Both the position numbers and the translations under genes were made by a program. Shown here piece after piece: positions 17,172 to 24,861 of a DNA stretch of 34,953 nucleotides; the stretch's first letter is position 1; each line of letters begins with the position of its first letter. This DNA is from a bacterium. Its GTDB lineage: Bacteria > Bacillota > Bacilli > Lactobacillales > Streptococcaceae. Below the pieces are notes generated by a model. The model was not told the DNA's origin. It was given only the letters and a program-made list of their open reading frames with translations, and did not search any database. The DNA is taken from assembly GCA_905221035.1 (NCBI GenBank), contig CAJNBP010000015.1, positions 1 to 34,953 of the forward strand, in the 5' to 3' direction.

Positions 17172-17761
17172 ATTTGTTTTGTAGTATCTAAAGTTAGTAC
17201 TTGTTTCAATTTATGATTTTGTTCATATCGTTTGTCTGATCTAAAGGTACTAACAGGATTACAGATAACACTGTTATCGCTTGTTCTTTCTATAAACAGA
17301 AAAGGCGTATCTATGGTATCATTATATCGATTTAATTTCAAAAGAAAATCAAATGTGATACTTGTTGGTAAAACATTAGGACTTTGTGATTTTTGAAAAA
17401 CTTGTATATCCTTATTTTTGAGTAATAAATCAAGATTTTTTATATTTTCTAATCTATCTATAATAGAGTTATAATTTGGGTCGTTTACTATTAAGTTGAA
17501 ATTTTTATTTTTTGTATAATTGCTTTTTGTTAATTTAGAAAAATCATCAAATAATTTTTTTGAGTTTGCTTCAATAAGGTGATCATTTTGAAGATGTTTA
17601 GTCCCTAAAATAAGATGCCGAAAATTTTCCTTTTCAAATCGTATTAAAAAATTTGTATCATAAATTATTTTTCCTTTTTTGGAGTAGATTAAAGCAAAGA
17701 AATAACCTGTAAATCTTAATTTTTTATATTCATTTATGGCATCTAATAGTTTCTGAGGCAT
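17159..17761 (-). CDS. AT-rich gene, possible PBECR4-type nuclease (toxin-like)
   Basis: The 200-residue protein has no signal peptide or membrane segment. The order of FEKENFRHLILGTKHL (about 42-57), FDDFSKLTKSN, a helical stretch with DRLENIKNLDLLL, SITFDFLLKL and finally NPVSTFRSDKRYEQNHKLKQ resembles PBECR4 domains as I remember them. These belong to the barnase/EndoU/colicin E5/RelE-like RNase fold. The ATG at 17761 follows AAAGGA by 10 nt; a TTG seven codons earlier covers the ribosome site. Its base composition is more AT-rich than its neighbours, which suggests transfer. A strong promoter, a structured leader and an intrinsic terminator precede it. Family call is tentative; activity is unproven. 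Confidence 0.5.
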   Translation of the reverse strand: MPQKLLDAINEYKKLRFTGYFFALIYSKKGKIIYDTNFLIRFEKENFRHLILGTKHLQNDHLIEANSKKLFDDFSKLTKSNYTKNKNFNLIVNDPNYNSIIDRLENIKNLDLLLKNKDIQVFQKSQSPNVLPTSITFDFLLKLNRYNDTIDTPFLFIERTSDNSVICNPVSTFRSDKRYEQNHKLKQVLTLDTTKQIYKN

Positions 17762-17780
17762 AAATATATTTAATCCTTTC

Positions 17781-17807
17781 AAAAAAGAGGAGAAAATTTC
17801 TCCTCTT
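17781..17807 (-). terminator. Intrinsic terminator between leader RNA and PBECR4-like gene
   Basis: AAGAGGAGAAA pairs with TTTCTCCTCTT and is followed by TTTTTT, then directly by GAAAGGA and the start codon. It would end most transcripts before the gene and allow limited read-through. Confidence 0.85.
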
Positions 17808-17948
17808 ACGTATTTATGGTTTTCCCCGGCGAGGTCTTCACCAAAAACCCTATAATAAGACTAGTAAAAAAATTTTCGGGTATTTTTTTACGTAAATGCC
17901 TAAGTATACTCTAGGTAACACTTTTTAAATAGAAGAACTTCCTCTACA
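17783..17948 (-). ncRNA. Structured leader RNA ending in an intrinsic terminator
   Basis: Between the promoter and the PBECR4-like gene is about 165 nt of RNA without a supported frame. It can form a 10-bp hairpin (17864-17873 with 17882-17891, loop ACCCGAAA), a nested stem (GGTTTT with AAAACC at 17844-17849/17818-17823, enclosing GGTGA with TCGCC), and a 5-bp loop interaction (GTCTT 17861-17857 with AAGAC 17838-17834), so a pseudoknot is possible. The terminator at 17781-17807 ends it just before the ribosome site. The layout matches type III antitoxin RNAs, though no tandem repeats were seen. Attenuator or riboswitch are alternatives. Confidence 0.5.
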
Positions 17949-17954
17949 GAATTA

Positions 17955-17983
17955 ATTGTAACATAGTGTTATGATTAAGTCAA
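17955..17983 (-). promoter_or_regulatory. Strong promoter of the leader RNA/PBECR4-like unit
   Basis: TTGACT and TACAAT with exactly 17 bp between them; predicted start near 17948. Confidence 0.75.
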
Positions 17984-18002
17984 AATAAATGTGATATAAA
18001 GT

Positions 18003-18297
18003 TGTTAAAAAATACAGAGAAACCAGCAAAGACGAGGTTCGTAAGCCGTGGTTAGAGTTTTTCGGGAACAAATCCTTTACTCAAGAACCCGAGCGAGCCA
18101 TCAGCCAAGCAGACCAACTGCTAGACTATAAAAGCTGGGACGAGGAGGACAGGAAGATGTTTAGTCAACTACGTATGCGTGAAGAACAAGGTCTAAAAAA
18201 AGGTTTAGTAAATCTTGTTCGTCAACATCTTTTAACCGCTGAGGTTGCAAGTCAGCAATTAAGCATGACCGTCGCTGAGTTTGAGGCACTATTATAA
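18003..18297 (+). pseudogene. 5'-truncated, internally deleted Rpn-family fragment
   Basis: The frame KKYRETSKDEVRKPW to FEALL matches the last third of the Rpn copies, with the charged ERG/EG repeat region reduced to EEQGLKKG. A TGA lies just upstream in frame and the nuclease core is missing, so it is a remnant. It has the same orientation as copy 1. Confidence 0.88.
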
Positions 18298-18319
18298 GAT
18301 TATACAATCGCTAATAACA

Positions 18320-18358
18320 TAAAAGTGAACAGGACTGAAATATGCTCCTATTCACTTT
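18320..18358. terminator. Bidirectional hairpin after the Rpn fragment
   Basis: AAAAGTGAACAGGA and TCCTATTCACTTTT pair with one mismatch around an 11-nt loop, followed by T. The rest of 18359-18508 has no recognised feature. Confidence 0.65.
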
Positions 18359-18508
18359 TTATTTTCTATCGTCTATTGAAATAAGATATGAACTAATTGA
18401 TTAGGAAAGCCAAATTAATTTCTAGAAATTTTTAGAATCCGTAGCGTACTATTCTAAGTTTAATCCACTATACTATCCAACAAAGCCCTCACGCGATTAT
18501 ATACACAA

Positions 18509-18536
18509 AAAGAGAAGGCAATAAGTCCTTCTCTTT
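18509..18536 (-). terminator. Terminator of the LPXTG protein gene
   Basis: AAAGAGAAGG and CCTTCTCTTT pair around an 8-nt loop and T run on the minus strand, 15 bp after the stop. Confidence 0.8.
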
Positions 18537-18551
18537 CATATTTTTAACTAA

Positions 18552-20042
18552 TTAGTTTTTGCGTTTCACAAATGGAAGGGCACCAAGGAGCAAGCCTAGG
18601 AATCCTAATGATGCGATTGCAGCGTTATCTTTACCACCAGTATTTGGAAGTTCTTTCTTATCTTCTGATTTTGCAGCTGGTGCTTGATAAGTGTTATCTT
18701 CGCTAGTACCTGCTACGGCTGGCGCAACTGCAGGAGTTGCTGGTGTTTCAGCTGTTGGTGCAGCTGGAGTATCTGTTCCAGGAGCTGGTGTAGACGGTGT
18801 TTCATTTGCTGGTGTAGACGGTGTTGTTGAACCTGGTGTAGGACGATCGCCTTGTCTTGATCCACCATCACCTTGGTGACCTGGATTGCTATTATCAGCA
18901 GGAACACCATTGAAACCAGTTTTATAGGTATGTCTTAAAATACCATCTTTTGTATATGAAATTCCAGTATAAGTGTACCCAGGGATATCTCTAGGTGCAT
19001 GTGTACCTAATTCACCTTCTGCAATTGGGTTTTCTCCTGTTTCGTCAAAGAAACCAGTTACTGGACCTTCGTATGGGTTAACTTCATTTACCGCTGGTTT
19101 TACACCATTTAAAGCAATATCAAGTTCTTCTTCTAATGCTTTAGTATCTTTTCCAGCAGCTTTAGCTTCTGCAATTTGACGACGTAATACACGAACTTCT
19201 TCAGCTTCACGGTCTGCTACATATGAATAATAATCTTCATCTGCTTGTTCTAACGCAGCTTTAGCTTCTTCTGCTTCTTTTTCTGCTTGTTTTAATGTTT
19301 CTTCTGCTTCTTTTAATGCTGCTTCAGCTTTTTCTAAATCAGCTCTTGCTGCTTCTCTATATTGATCAGCTTGTTCGCCATCAGCATCTCCATAGCTTGC
19401 TAATTCTTTTTCATATTTTGCTTTAGCTTCTTTTGCAGCTGCTAATTCCTCTTGAGCTGCTTTCACATTTTCTTTAGCTGCTTCTACAGCTGCTTTAGCT
19501 TCTTCTCTATTAGATTCAGCTTCTTTTTCATCATGTTTAGCTGCAGCTAATCTTTCTTCTGCATCTTTAACATCTGTATTTTCTTCGTCTAAACGTTTGT
19601 TGATTTTTTCTGTAACTTCATCAGGAATTCCACCGTTCAATGGTTTAACTTCTGTTACTTCACCTGATTCGTTACGAACTAATTCAGCACCCGGAGCGGA
19701 AGTTGGGGCATTTGATTCAGTTTCACTAGATTTTGCTAAGTCTTTTAGCACTTCTTCAGGTGTAATCTCTTTATCATCAATAGCTTTTAATAAATCATCT
19801 TTACCGATAGCTGCTTTAGCTGCTAAAATTGCTGCTTCTTTATCAGTAATTTTATCATTTTTATTAATAGCTTCTTCAGCTTGTTTTTCTAAATCTGTGA
19901 AGTAATCAGCGACATCTTCTTTAGTTACAGCAGTTGAAGTTGCTTCTTCAGCCTTCACAACTGACGGGTGAGAAGCAAGGAAACCTGCTCCCAGAACGGC
20001 AACACTAGCCAAGCTAACAGTGAGAAGTTTTTTCTTATCCAT
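18552..20042 (-). CDS. LPXTG-anchored coiled-coil surface protein
   Basis: The 496-residue protein has a signal peptide (1-31, ending VVKA), an alpha-helical coiled coil rich in A, E and K (about 145-300), a folded module around 315-375 with GYTYTGISYTKDGILRHTY, a Pro/Thr/Ala-rich wall-spanning stretch (about 395-455) and a sortase signal LPNTG (about 465) followed by a hydrophobic segment and RKN. Sortase A would link it to peptidoglycan. The coiled coil recalls PspA and M-like proteins, so a host-ligand role is likely but unknown. The folded module recurs in the neighbouring choline-binding protein. It has its own promoter (20078-20106) and terminator. Confidence 0.9.
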   Translation of the reverse strand: MDKKKLLTVSLASVAVLGAGFLASHPSVVKAEEATSTAVTKEDVADYFTDLEKQAEEAINKNDKITDKEAAILAAKAAIGKDDLLKAIDDKEITPEEVLKDLAKSSETESNAPTSAPGAELVRNESGEVTEVKPLNGGIPDEVTEKINKRLDEENTDVKDAEERLAAAKHDEKEAESNREEAKAAVEAAKENVKAAQEELAAAKEAKAKYEKELASYGDADGEQADQYREAARADLEKAEAALKEAEETLKQAEKEAEEAKAALEQADEDYYSYVADREAEEVRVLRRQIAEAKAAGKDTKALEEELDIALNGVKPAVNEVNPYEGPVTGFFDETGENPIAEGELGTHAPRDIPGYTYTGISYTKDGILRHTYKTGFNGVPADNSNPGHQGDGGSRQGDRPTPGSTTPSTPANETPSTPAPGTDTPAAPTAETPATPAVAPAVAGTSEDNTYQAPAAKSEDKKELPNTGGKDNAAIASLGFLGLLLGALPFVKRKN

Positions 20043-20077
20043 AAAATATTTACCACCTTTAATATCTTTTGGTTGTC

Positions 20078-20106
20078 ATTCTATCATTTTCTTTCGGAGA
20101 AATCAA
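20078..20106 (-). promoter_or_regulatory. Promoter of the LPXTG protein gene
   Basis: TTGATT and TAGAAT separated by 17 bp, about 35 bp before the start codon. Confidence 0.6.
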
Positions 20107-20130
20107 AAAATGACATCCCTATTGCCAAAA

Positions 20131-20155
20131 AAATAAGAGGAATTTCCCCTTATTT
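20131..20155 (-). terminator. Terminator of choline-binding protein gene (20170-21759)
   Basis: AAATAAGGGG and CCTCTTATTT pair with one G-T pair, followed by TTTTTTT on the minus strand. Confidence 0.8.
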
Positions 20156-20169
20156 CTTTATTATATCCA

Positions 20170-21759
20170 TTACACCCACTCACCATTGGCATTTACTGTG
20201 TAACCATCAATAGTTGTGTTCACAGCCAAAGCACCTGATGAATATGAGTAATACCATTTACCGCTAACTTGGAACCAACCTGTCTTCATAGCGCCTGAGC
20301 CAGCAAGATAATACCATGTACCACCTTGGTTGAGCCAGCCTGTTTGCATAGCACCTGAACTGTTGAGGTAGTACCATGTACCACCTTGGTTCAACCAACC
20401 TGTCTGCATAGCACCTGAACCGTCAAGATAATACCATGTACCATTGTCTTTTATCCATCTAGTACCCATTTTACCTAAACTATCAAAATGATACCAACTA
20501 CCATTTATAAATTGCCAGCCAGTTTCCATAGCACCTGAGCCGTTAAGATAGTACCAATTACCATCAACTTGTTTCCAACCAGTTTTCATCACACCAGTTT
20601 CATCCAAGTAATACCATGACCCATCTTTGACCCAACCTGTCTTCATTCCATCTTCTTTAGAGAAATAATACCAATCCAGTCCAATTTTCTTCCATCCAAC
20701 ATGACGATTTCCCTCATCATCAATGAAGAATTTTTTACCATCAATTAAAACAATACCTGGTTTAAGGACACCTTCCTCATCTAAGAAATAATGTTTCCCG
20801 TCTACTGTAATATCCCCTGTTAGACGAACACCTTCTTTTAGATAGTAAGTTTTATCATCAATTTTGATAAAGCCATTTTTCTTCTCACCATCTTCTACAA
20901 AATAGTAAACCTTATCAGCAACTTTTACAAAGCCTAGCTTTTTAACACCATCTTTTTCATCTAGATAGTATTGCTTATCACCTGCAGTCAATAGACCTTT
21001 CTTCATGGCGCCATCAGCTTCAAAGTAGTAAGTCTTATCATCGATTTTTTGCCAACCACTAACCTTTTTGCCGTCCTTGATGTAGTAGACTTTTCCGTTC
21101 TCTGTTTTGAACTGACCTACCGCTGTAGACTGATTTTGGTTAGTATTAGTTGCTGTGTTTGAACGATAGACATGATAAAGAACACCATCTTTTAAGTTAC
21201 CAGTAACGTATGTATAGTTAGCAATAGTTGGATGACTTGTATCTGAAGCTTCAGCTCCTTTACGCGGTTCCTTAATATTTACTGGATCGCTACTGCCTTC
21301 TTTATAGACTACAAAACGAACTTCTTTAACCGATGAATTCCCACTAGTTATTGTGGCATTTTGATTATTGTTTGTATTTGTGTTCGTTGCAGCAGCTGTA
21401 TTTCCACCATGATAAGGATTGCTTTGAGCAGAAGAATTATTACTATTACCTGTTGCAGCAGTTGTAGCATCTGGAGCATATGTATGATATAGTATACCAT
21501 CCATTTCTTCACTAGTAGTATACTTATAGTTCTCAATTTTAGGCTGATCCTTAATAGATGCAGCTGTCACAGCAGATCCTGTCAATGCAGCTTTGATATC
21601 AACAAGTCTACCATTTTGAAATGCCACATAGTGAACTTCTTTAACCGTAGAAGTTGTTGTAGCCGTTGTTGCCCCTGATTCGGCAGCTTTTACTTGTTGG
21701 ACCGTAGCCATAGCTAGCACAGAAGTAGCTAGCAAGATACCTGTTAGTGTTTTCTTCAT
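20170..21759 (-). CDS. Choline-binding protein with two N-terminal tandem modules
   Basis: The 529-residue protein has a signal peptide (1-26, ending VKA), two related modules (about 38-100 and 145-205) with KEVHYVAF...DGILYHTY and KEVRFVVY...DGVLYHVY, an Asn/Thr-rich linker between them, and about 16 choline-binding repeats to the C-terminus (for example GGTWYYLNSSGAMQTGW twice). It would sit on phosphocholine of teichoic acids. The first repeats (about 210-380) are of a divergent DKTYYF type and the last are canonical. GGAGG precedes the ATG at 21759; an in-frame ATG 36 codons upstream is passed over because it has no ribosome site. Function of the modules is unknown. Confidence 0.87.
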   Translation of the reverse strand: MKKTLTGILLATSVLAMATVQQVKAAESGATTATTTSTVKEVHYVAFQNGRLVDIKAALTGSAVTAASIKDQPKIENYKYTTSEEMDGILYHTYAPDATTAATGNSNNSSAQSNPYHGGNTAAATNTNTNNNQNATITSGNSSVKEVRFVVYKEGSSDPVNIKEPRKGAEASDTSHPTIANYTYVTGNLKDGVLYHVYRSNTATNTNQNQSTAVGQFKTENGKVYYIKDGKKVSGWQKIDDKTYYFEADGAMKKGLLTAGDKQYYLDEKDGVKKLGFVKVADKVYYFVEDGEKKNGFIKIDDKTYYLKEGVRLTGDITVDGKHYFLDEEGVLKPGIVLIDGKKFFIDDEGNRHVGWKKIGLDWYYFSKEDGMKTGWVKDGSWYYLDETGVMKTGWKQVDGNWYYLNGSGAMETGWQFINGSWYHFDSLGKMGTRWIKDNGTWYYLDGSGAMQTGWLNQGGTWYYLNSSGAMQTGWLNQGGTWYYLAGSGAMKTGWFQVSGKWYYSYSSGALAVNTTIDGYTVNANGEWV

Positions 21760-21798
21760 GAGAAGAACCTCCTTTATTAAATAGTTAAATTTATCTAG

Positions 21799-21827
21799 AT
21801 TATATCCTTTTCCTATAATAAATGCAA
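21799..21827 (-). promoter_or_regulatory. Promoter of choline-binding protein gene (20170-21759)
   Basis: TTGCAT and TATAAT with a 17-bp spacer, 40 bp before the ATG. Confidence 0.65.
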
Positions 21828-21867
21828 TAAAAAACATAAAAAGTGTAGAAATATTTAAAAGTAACAA

Positions 21868-21895
21868 AAAGAGAGCGGTTCAAACCACTCTCTTT
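21868..21895 (-). terminator. Terminator of choline-binding protein gene (21902-23224)
   Basis: AAAGAGAGTGGTT and AACCGCTCTCTTT pair with one wobble around a very short loop and a T run, right after the stop codon. Confidence 0.8.
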
Positions 21896-21901
21896 GTTAT
21901 T

Positions 21902-23224
21902 TTATACCCATTCACCGTTGGCATTTACATAGTAACCATCGACTGTAGTGCTTACTGCAAGGGCACCTGAACTATAAGCATAGTACCACTTACCGCCTAC
22001 TTGGAACCAGCCAGTTACCATAGCACCTGAACCTTTAAGGTAGTACCATGAATCACCTACTTTAGCCCAACCTGTTTGCATAGCACCTGAGTTGTTTAGG
22101 TAGTACCAAGTACCACCATCTTGCAACCAGCCTGTTTGCATTTCGCCTGAACCATTTAGGTAGTACCAAGTGCTACCATCTTTAACCCACCATTTTTGCA
22201 TGATGCCCTCAGCGTTAAAGTAATACCACTTACCACCATCTTGTAACCAGCCAACTTGACGTTTGCCTTCTTTATTTACATAAATCCAGTTACTATCAAC
22301 TTTATTCCAGCCAGCTTTTGTATTAGATTCATCTGTTAAGAAATATGTTTTACCATCAACGGTAATTTCCCCAAACTTACGTTCACCTTCTTCAGTGACA
22401 TAGTAATACTTGTCGCCAGCACCCTTGATAAGACCTGTCTTACGCTCACCTTCTGCTGTGATGTAATACCATTTGTCATCACTATCTTTTACAATGCCTG
22501 ACTTAGTTGTACCGTCTTCAGCAAAGAAGTACCATTTAGCACCTACCTTATGCGCTCCAGTTTTTACAATACCATCTTTAACGAAGTAAGTTTTCTCTTT
22601 TTCTTTAATGATTTCTGTTTTACGGGCACCATTCGCATCAAAGTAATAGGTTTTTTCTCCTAATTTGATGAAACCAGTTTTCTTAACCCCTTGTCCATCA
22701 AGATAGTAGCGTTCATAGTCATTTTCAATAACTCCACGTTCCATGACACCTTCACTATTAAAGTGGTATGTCTTATTATCAATAATTACCCAACCTTTTA
22801 CTGGGTTTCCTTGTACATAAAAGTATCGATTACCTGATACTTCACGCCAGCTATTACCTTTATCCGTAGATTTGTAACCTTGCTTATTCAAGTCTGCTGA
22901 TGGTGTATTTGGATCGTTTTCTAATTCAGCAAGTTTTGTCCCCTTTTCCACGAACACATAGTAACGCACTCCACCATCTACATACGTATTTTGATATTCA
23001 AATTTATCAATATGGCTGTGCAAATCAAAATTTTGGTCTCCATCTGCAAAATAAACCGTTCTACGAGTATGAGTACGATCATTGGCAAGAGTTATCCATT
23101 CGGTTTTACGAATAAACTCATCTGCATGTACAGAAGGAGCTGTGATAGTTGAGTAAGTAGTTACAGCAGCGCCTGCCATTGTGACACTAGCAAGAACTAA
23201 AGCTAGAGATTTTTTATTTTTCAT
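21902..23224 (-). CDS. Choline-binding protein with long divergent repeat array
   Basis: The 440-residue protein has a signal peptide (about 1-34, ending SVHA), an N-terminal part of about 80 residues with VRYYVFVEKG, and about 14 repeats of choline-binding type. The early repeats have Lys/Glu-rich DKTYHF and EKTYYF units; the last five are canonical (WYYLNGSGEMQTGW and similar) and probably bind choline. The ATG at 23224 is favoured because TGGAGA lies 7 nt upstream; an ATG five codons earlier overlaps that site. It ends in DGYYVNANGEWV, the same end as the two neighbours, so the three genes share a C-terminal module. Ligand unknown. Confidence 0.85.
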   Translation of the reverse strand: MKNKKSLALVLASVTMAGAAVTTYSTITAPSVHADEFIRKTEWITLANDRTHTRRTVYFADGDQNFDLHSHIDKFEYQNTYVDGGVRYYVFVEKGTKLAELENDPNTPSADLNKQGYKSTDKGNSWREVSGNRYFYVQGNPVKGWVIIDNKTYHFNSEGVMERGVIENDYERYYLDGQGVKKTGFIKLGEKTYYFDANGARKTEIIKEKEKTYFVKDGIVKTGAHKVGAKWYFFAEDGTTKSGIVKDSDDKWYYITAEGERKTGLIKGAGDKYYYVTEEGERKFGEITVDGKTYFLTDESNTKAGWNKVDSNWIYVNKEGKRQVGWLQDGGKWYYFNAEGIMQKWWVKDGSTWYYLNGSGEMQTGWLQDGGTWYYLNNSGAMQTGWAKVGDSWYYLKGSGAMVTGWFQVGGKWYYAYSSGALAVSTTVDGYYVNANGEWV

Positions 23225-23327
23225 ATGAATATTCTCCATTCTTAAATTTAGCTATTATGCTTTTCTTTATTGTATCTTATTTTTACAAAAATTTCTAAGA
23301 AAAACTGGACTTTTTATGGAAAAAATA

Positions 23328-23356
23328 AAAAGCAGGAGAAACCTCCCACTTTTTTA
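23328..23356 (-). terminator. Terminator of choline-binding protein gene (23363-24496)
   Basis: AAAAAGTGGGAG and CTCCTGCTTTTT pair with two G-T pairs on the minus strand directly after the stop codon. Confidence 0.7.
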
Positions 23357-23362
23357 GATTAA

Positions 23363-24496
23363 TTAGTTAACCCATTCACCGTTTCCGTTTACAGTGTATC
23401 CACCTACAGTAGTGTTAACTGCAAGGGCACCTGAAGCGTTAACGTAGTACCATTTATCTTTAACTTGGAACCATTGGCTAGCTTTCATAGCACCTGATGC
23501 TTCAAGGAAGTACCAAGTATTACCATCTTTCAACCAACCTGTTACCATAGCACCTGATGCATTTAGGTAGTACCAAGTTCCGTTGACTTGTTTCCAACCT
23601 GTTTGCATTACACCTTGTTCATTTAGGTAGTACCAGTTGCCATCAAGTTGTTTCCAACCTGTTACAGCTTGGTTACCAGAATAGTATTTCCAACCATCTT
23701 CTTCTTTAATCCATTGTTCTTTTACAACGTTGTAAGAATCAGTTTTTTCAAGAACCAAATCAACAGAAGCATTTGTGAACATATCAGGTTTAGCTGGATC
23801 TCCATTTACAGTATGATTTAAGTAAGCTGAACCAGAAACTACGAAAGTACCTTCTGTAGTAGCTCCTGCATCTTCATGACTTTCACCATTTGCTAGGTTT
23901 TCGTGTTCACCTCTATATCCAGTAAGTGTGTAATGTGAGTTAGTTTTTCCATCTACTGTAACAAGTTTGGCTTGTCTTACTACATATCCTTTTGGAACAT
24001 AAGCAACACGATAACGAAGTAAATCACCAGCATCAGCTGCTAATTCTACATCCCCTGCTTCATTAGACACAGCAGATATTGGTTTTGTAGGATTTTTAAC
24101 AACATATTCAACTTTGCCTTCTTTAACTTTTGCTTCGTAAACTAAAATCTCTACTTTAACACCGGCAACTGGACGTCCTTGTACATCACGAACGTGGAAA
24201 CGCACATGAGTACCGTTCTCAAATGGTACTGGTCTTACAACATTTCCATCTTTATCAACAGTGAAATCGTATGGGCTTTTCACTGGAGTAGCTGGTTTGT
24301 ATTGTTCAGCATCTGGTACTACACCTGTGTGTGCTGAAACAACTGTATTCCCTTTGTAGTCAGCTTGATCGATTTTACCAGTTTTTGGGTTTACGACACC
24401 ACTTACTGTCTGACCATTGTTAGTATCAGCTGAAACAGCTTGTACAGCACCAAATGCTGCAAGAGCGACTGCGCTTGTCAATAAAACTTTTTTCAT
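23363..24496 (-). CDS. Choline-binding protein with Cna-B-like N-terminal domain
   Basis: The 377-residue protein has a signal peptide (1-23, ending VSA), an N-terminal domain (about 90-250) with VRFHVRDVQGRPVAGVKVEI and a later LLRYRVAYVPKGYVV, which looks like a Cna-B/SpaA-type beta-sandwich, and five to six choline-binding repeats (about 262-377). Proteins of this type display a binding domain on the cell surface; ligand unknown. No Lys-Asn isopeptide residues can be assigned by eye. A strong promoter and a palindromic operator-like site precede it, which suggests regulated expression. It lies next to Rpn copy 2 at the end of the surface-protein island. Confidence 0.83.
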   Translation of the reverse strand: MKKVLLTSAVALAAFGAVQAVSADTNNGQTVSGVVNPKTGKIDQADYKGNTVVSAHTGVVPDAEQYKPATPVKSPYDFTVDKDGNVVRPVPFENGTHVRFHVRDVQGRPVAGVKVEILVYEAKVKEGKVEYVVKNPTKPISAVSNEAGDVELAADAGDLLRYRVAYVPKGYVVRQAKLVTVDGKTNSHYTLTGYRGEHENLANGESHEDAGATTEGTFVVSGSAYLNHTVNGDPAKPDMFTNASVDLVLEKTDSYNVVKEQWIKEEDGWKYYSGNQAVTGWKQLDGNWYYLNEQGVMQTGWKQVNGTWYYLNASGAMVTGWLKDGNTWYFLEASGAMKASQWFQVKDKWYYVNASGALAVNTTVGGYTVNGNGEWVN

Positions 24497-24533
24497 CGTT
24501 TTATCTCCTTTGTTTTTCTTTAAAAATTTTTTC

Positions 24534-24548
24534 GTAAGACTATCTTAC
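24534..24548. promoter_or_regulatory. Palindromic operator-like site
   Basis: GTAAGA-CTA-TCTTAC is a perfect inverted repeat at the predicted transcription start (near 24550), where a bound repressor would block the promoter. The cognate regulator is not known. Confidence 0.5.
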
Positions 24549-24556
24549 TACCATAC

Positions 24557-24585
24557 AGTATATAAATATTTGCAGGATTTGTCAA
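24557..24585 (-). promoter_or_regulatory. Strong promoter of choline-binding protein gene (23363-24496)
   Basis: Consensus TTGACA and TATACT with exactly 17 bp between them, 61 bp before the start codon. The remaining sequence 24586-24792 holds no supported gene. Confidence 0.8.
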
Positions 24586-24795
24586 GGGTTTTCTTCGAAT
24601 TTTTACCTATTTTTTCAAAAAAGGTGAAAAAACGTCTTTGTGAGATGAAATACTCTTCAAACACCGTATCTCCCAAGTGAAAATCTCACAAATTTCTTAA
24701 ACCTTGAGTCAAACCTCACATATCTAATCTACATAGATAGTTGGACAGAACTCACTTCTATGGTATTATCCTATAACCCCTTCCAAATGTCAAGC

Positions 24796-24830
24796 AAAAA
24801 TGGCAAGTATTTTGCAAATAACTCGCCATT
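24796..24830 (-). terminator. Terminator of Rpn copy 2
   Basis: AATGGCGAGT and ACTTGCCATT pair with one wobble on the minus strand and are followed by a T run, about 30 bp after the stop codon. Confidence 0.75.
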
Positions 24831-24861
24831 CCATTAACTTTCTACTATTAAAAATGTGACC

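Noticed and set aside
23107..23114. Exact cin-box TACGAATA on the plus strand
   Set aside because: It lies inside and antisense to a choline-binding gene (codons for IR in FIRK), with no plus-strand gene after it.
20200..23200. Tandem DNA repeats resembling an array
   Set aside because: They are the codons of choline-binding repeats in two genes, not CRISPR or satellite repeats; no CRISPR array was found in the window.
24648..24675. ATACTCTTCAAACACCGT looks like a BOX end
   Set aside because: Only one end with no partner repeat nearby; at most a decayed fragment.
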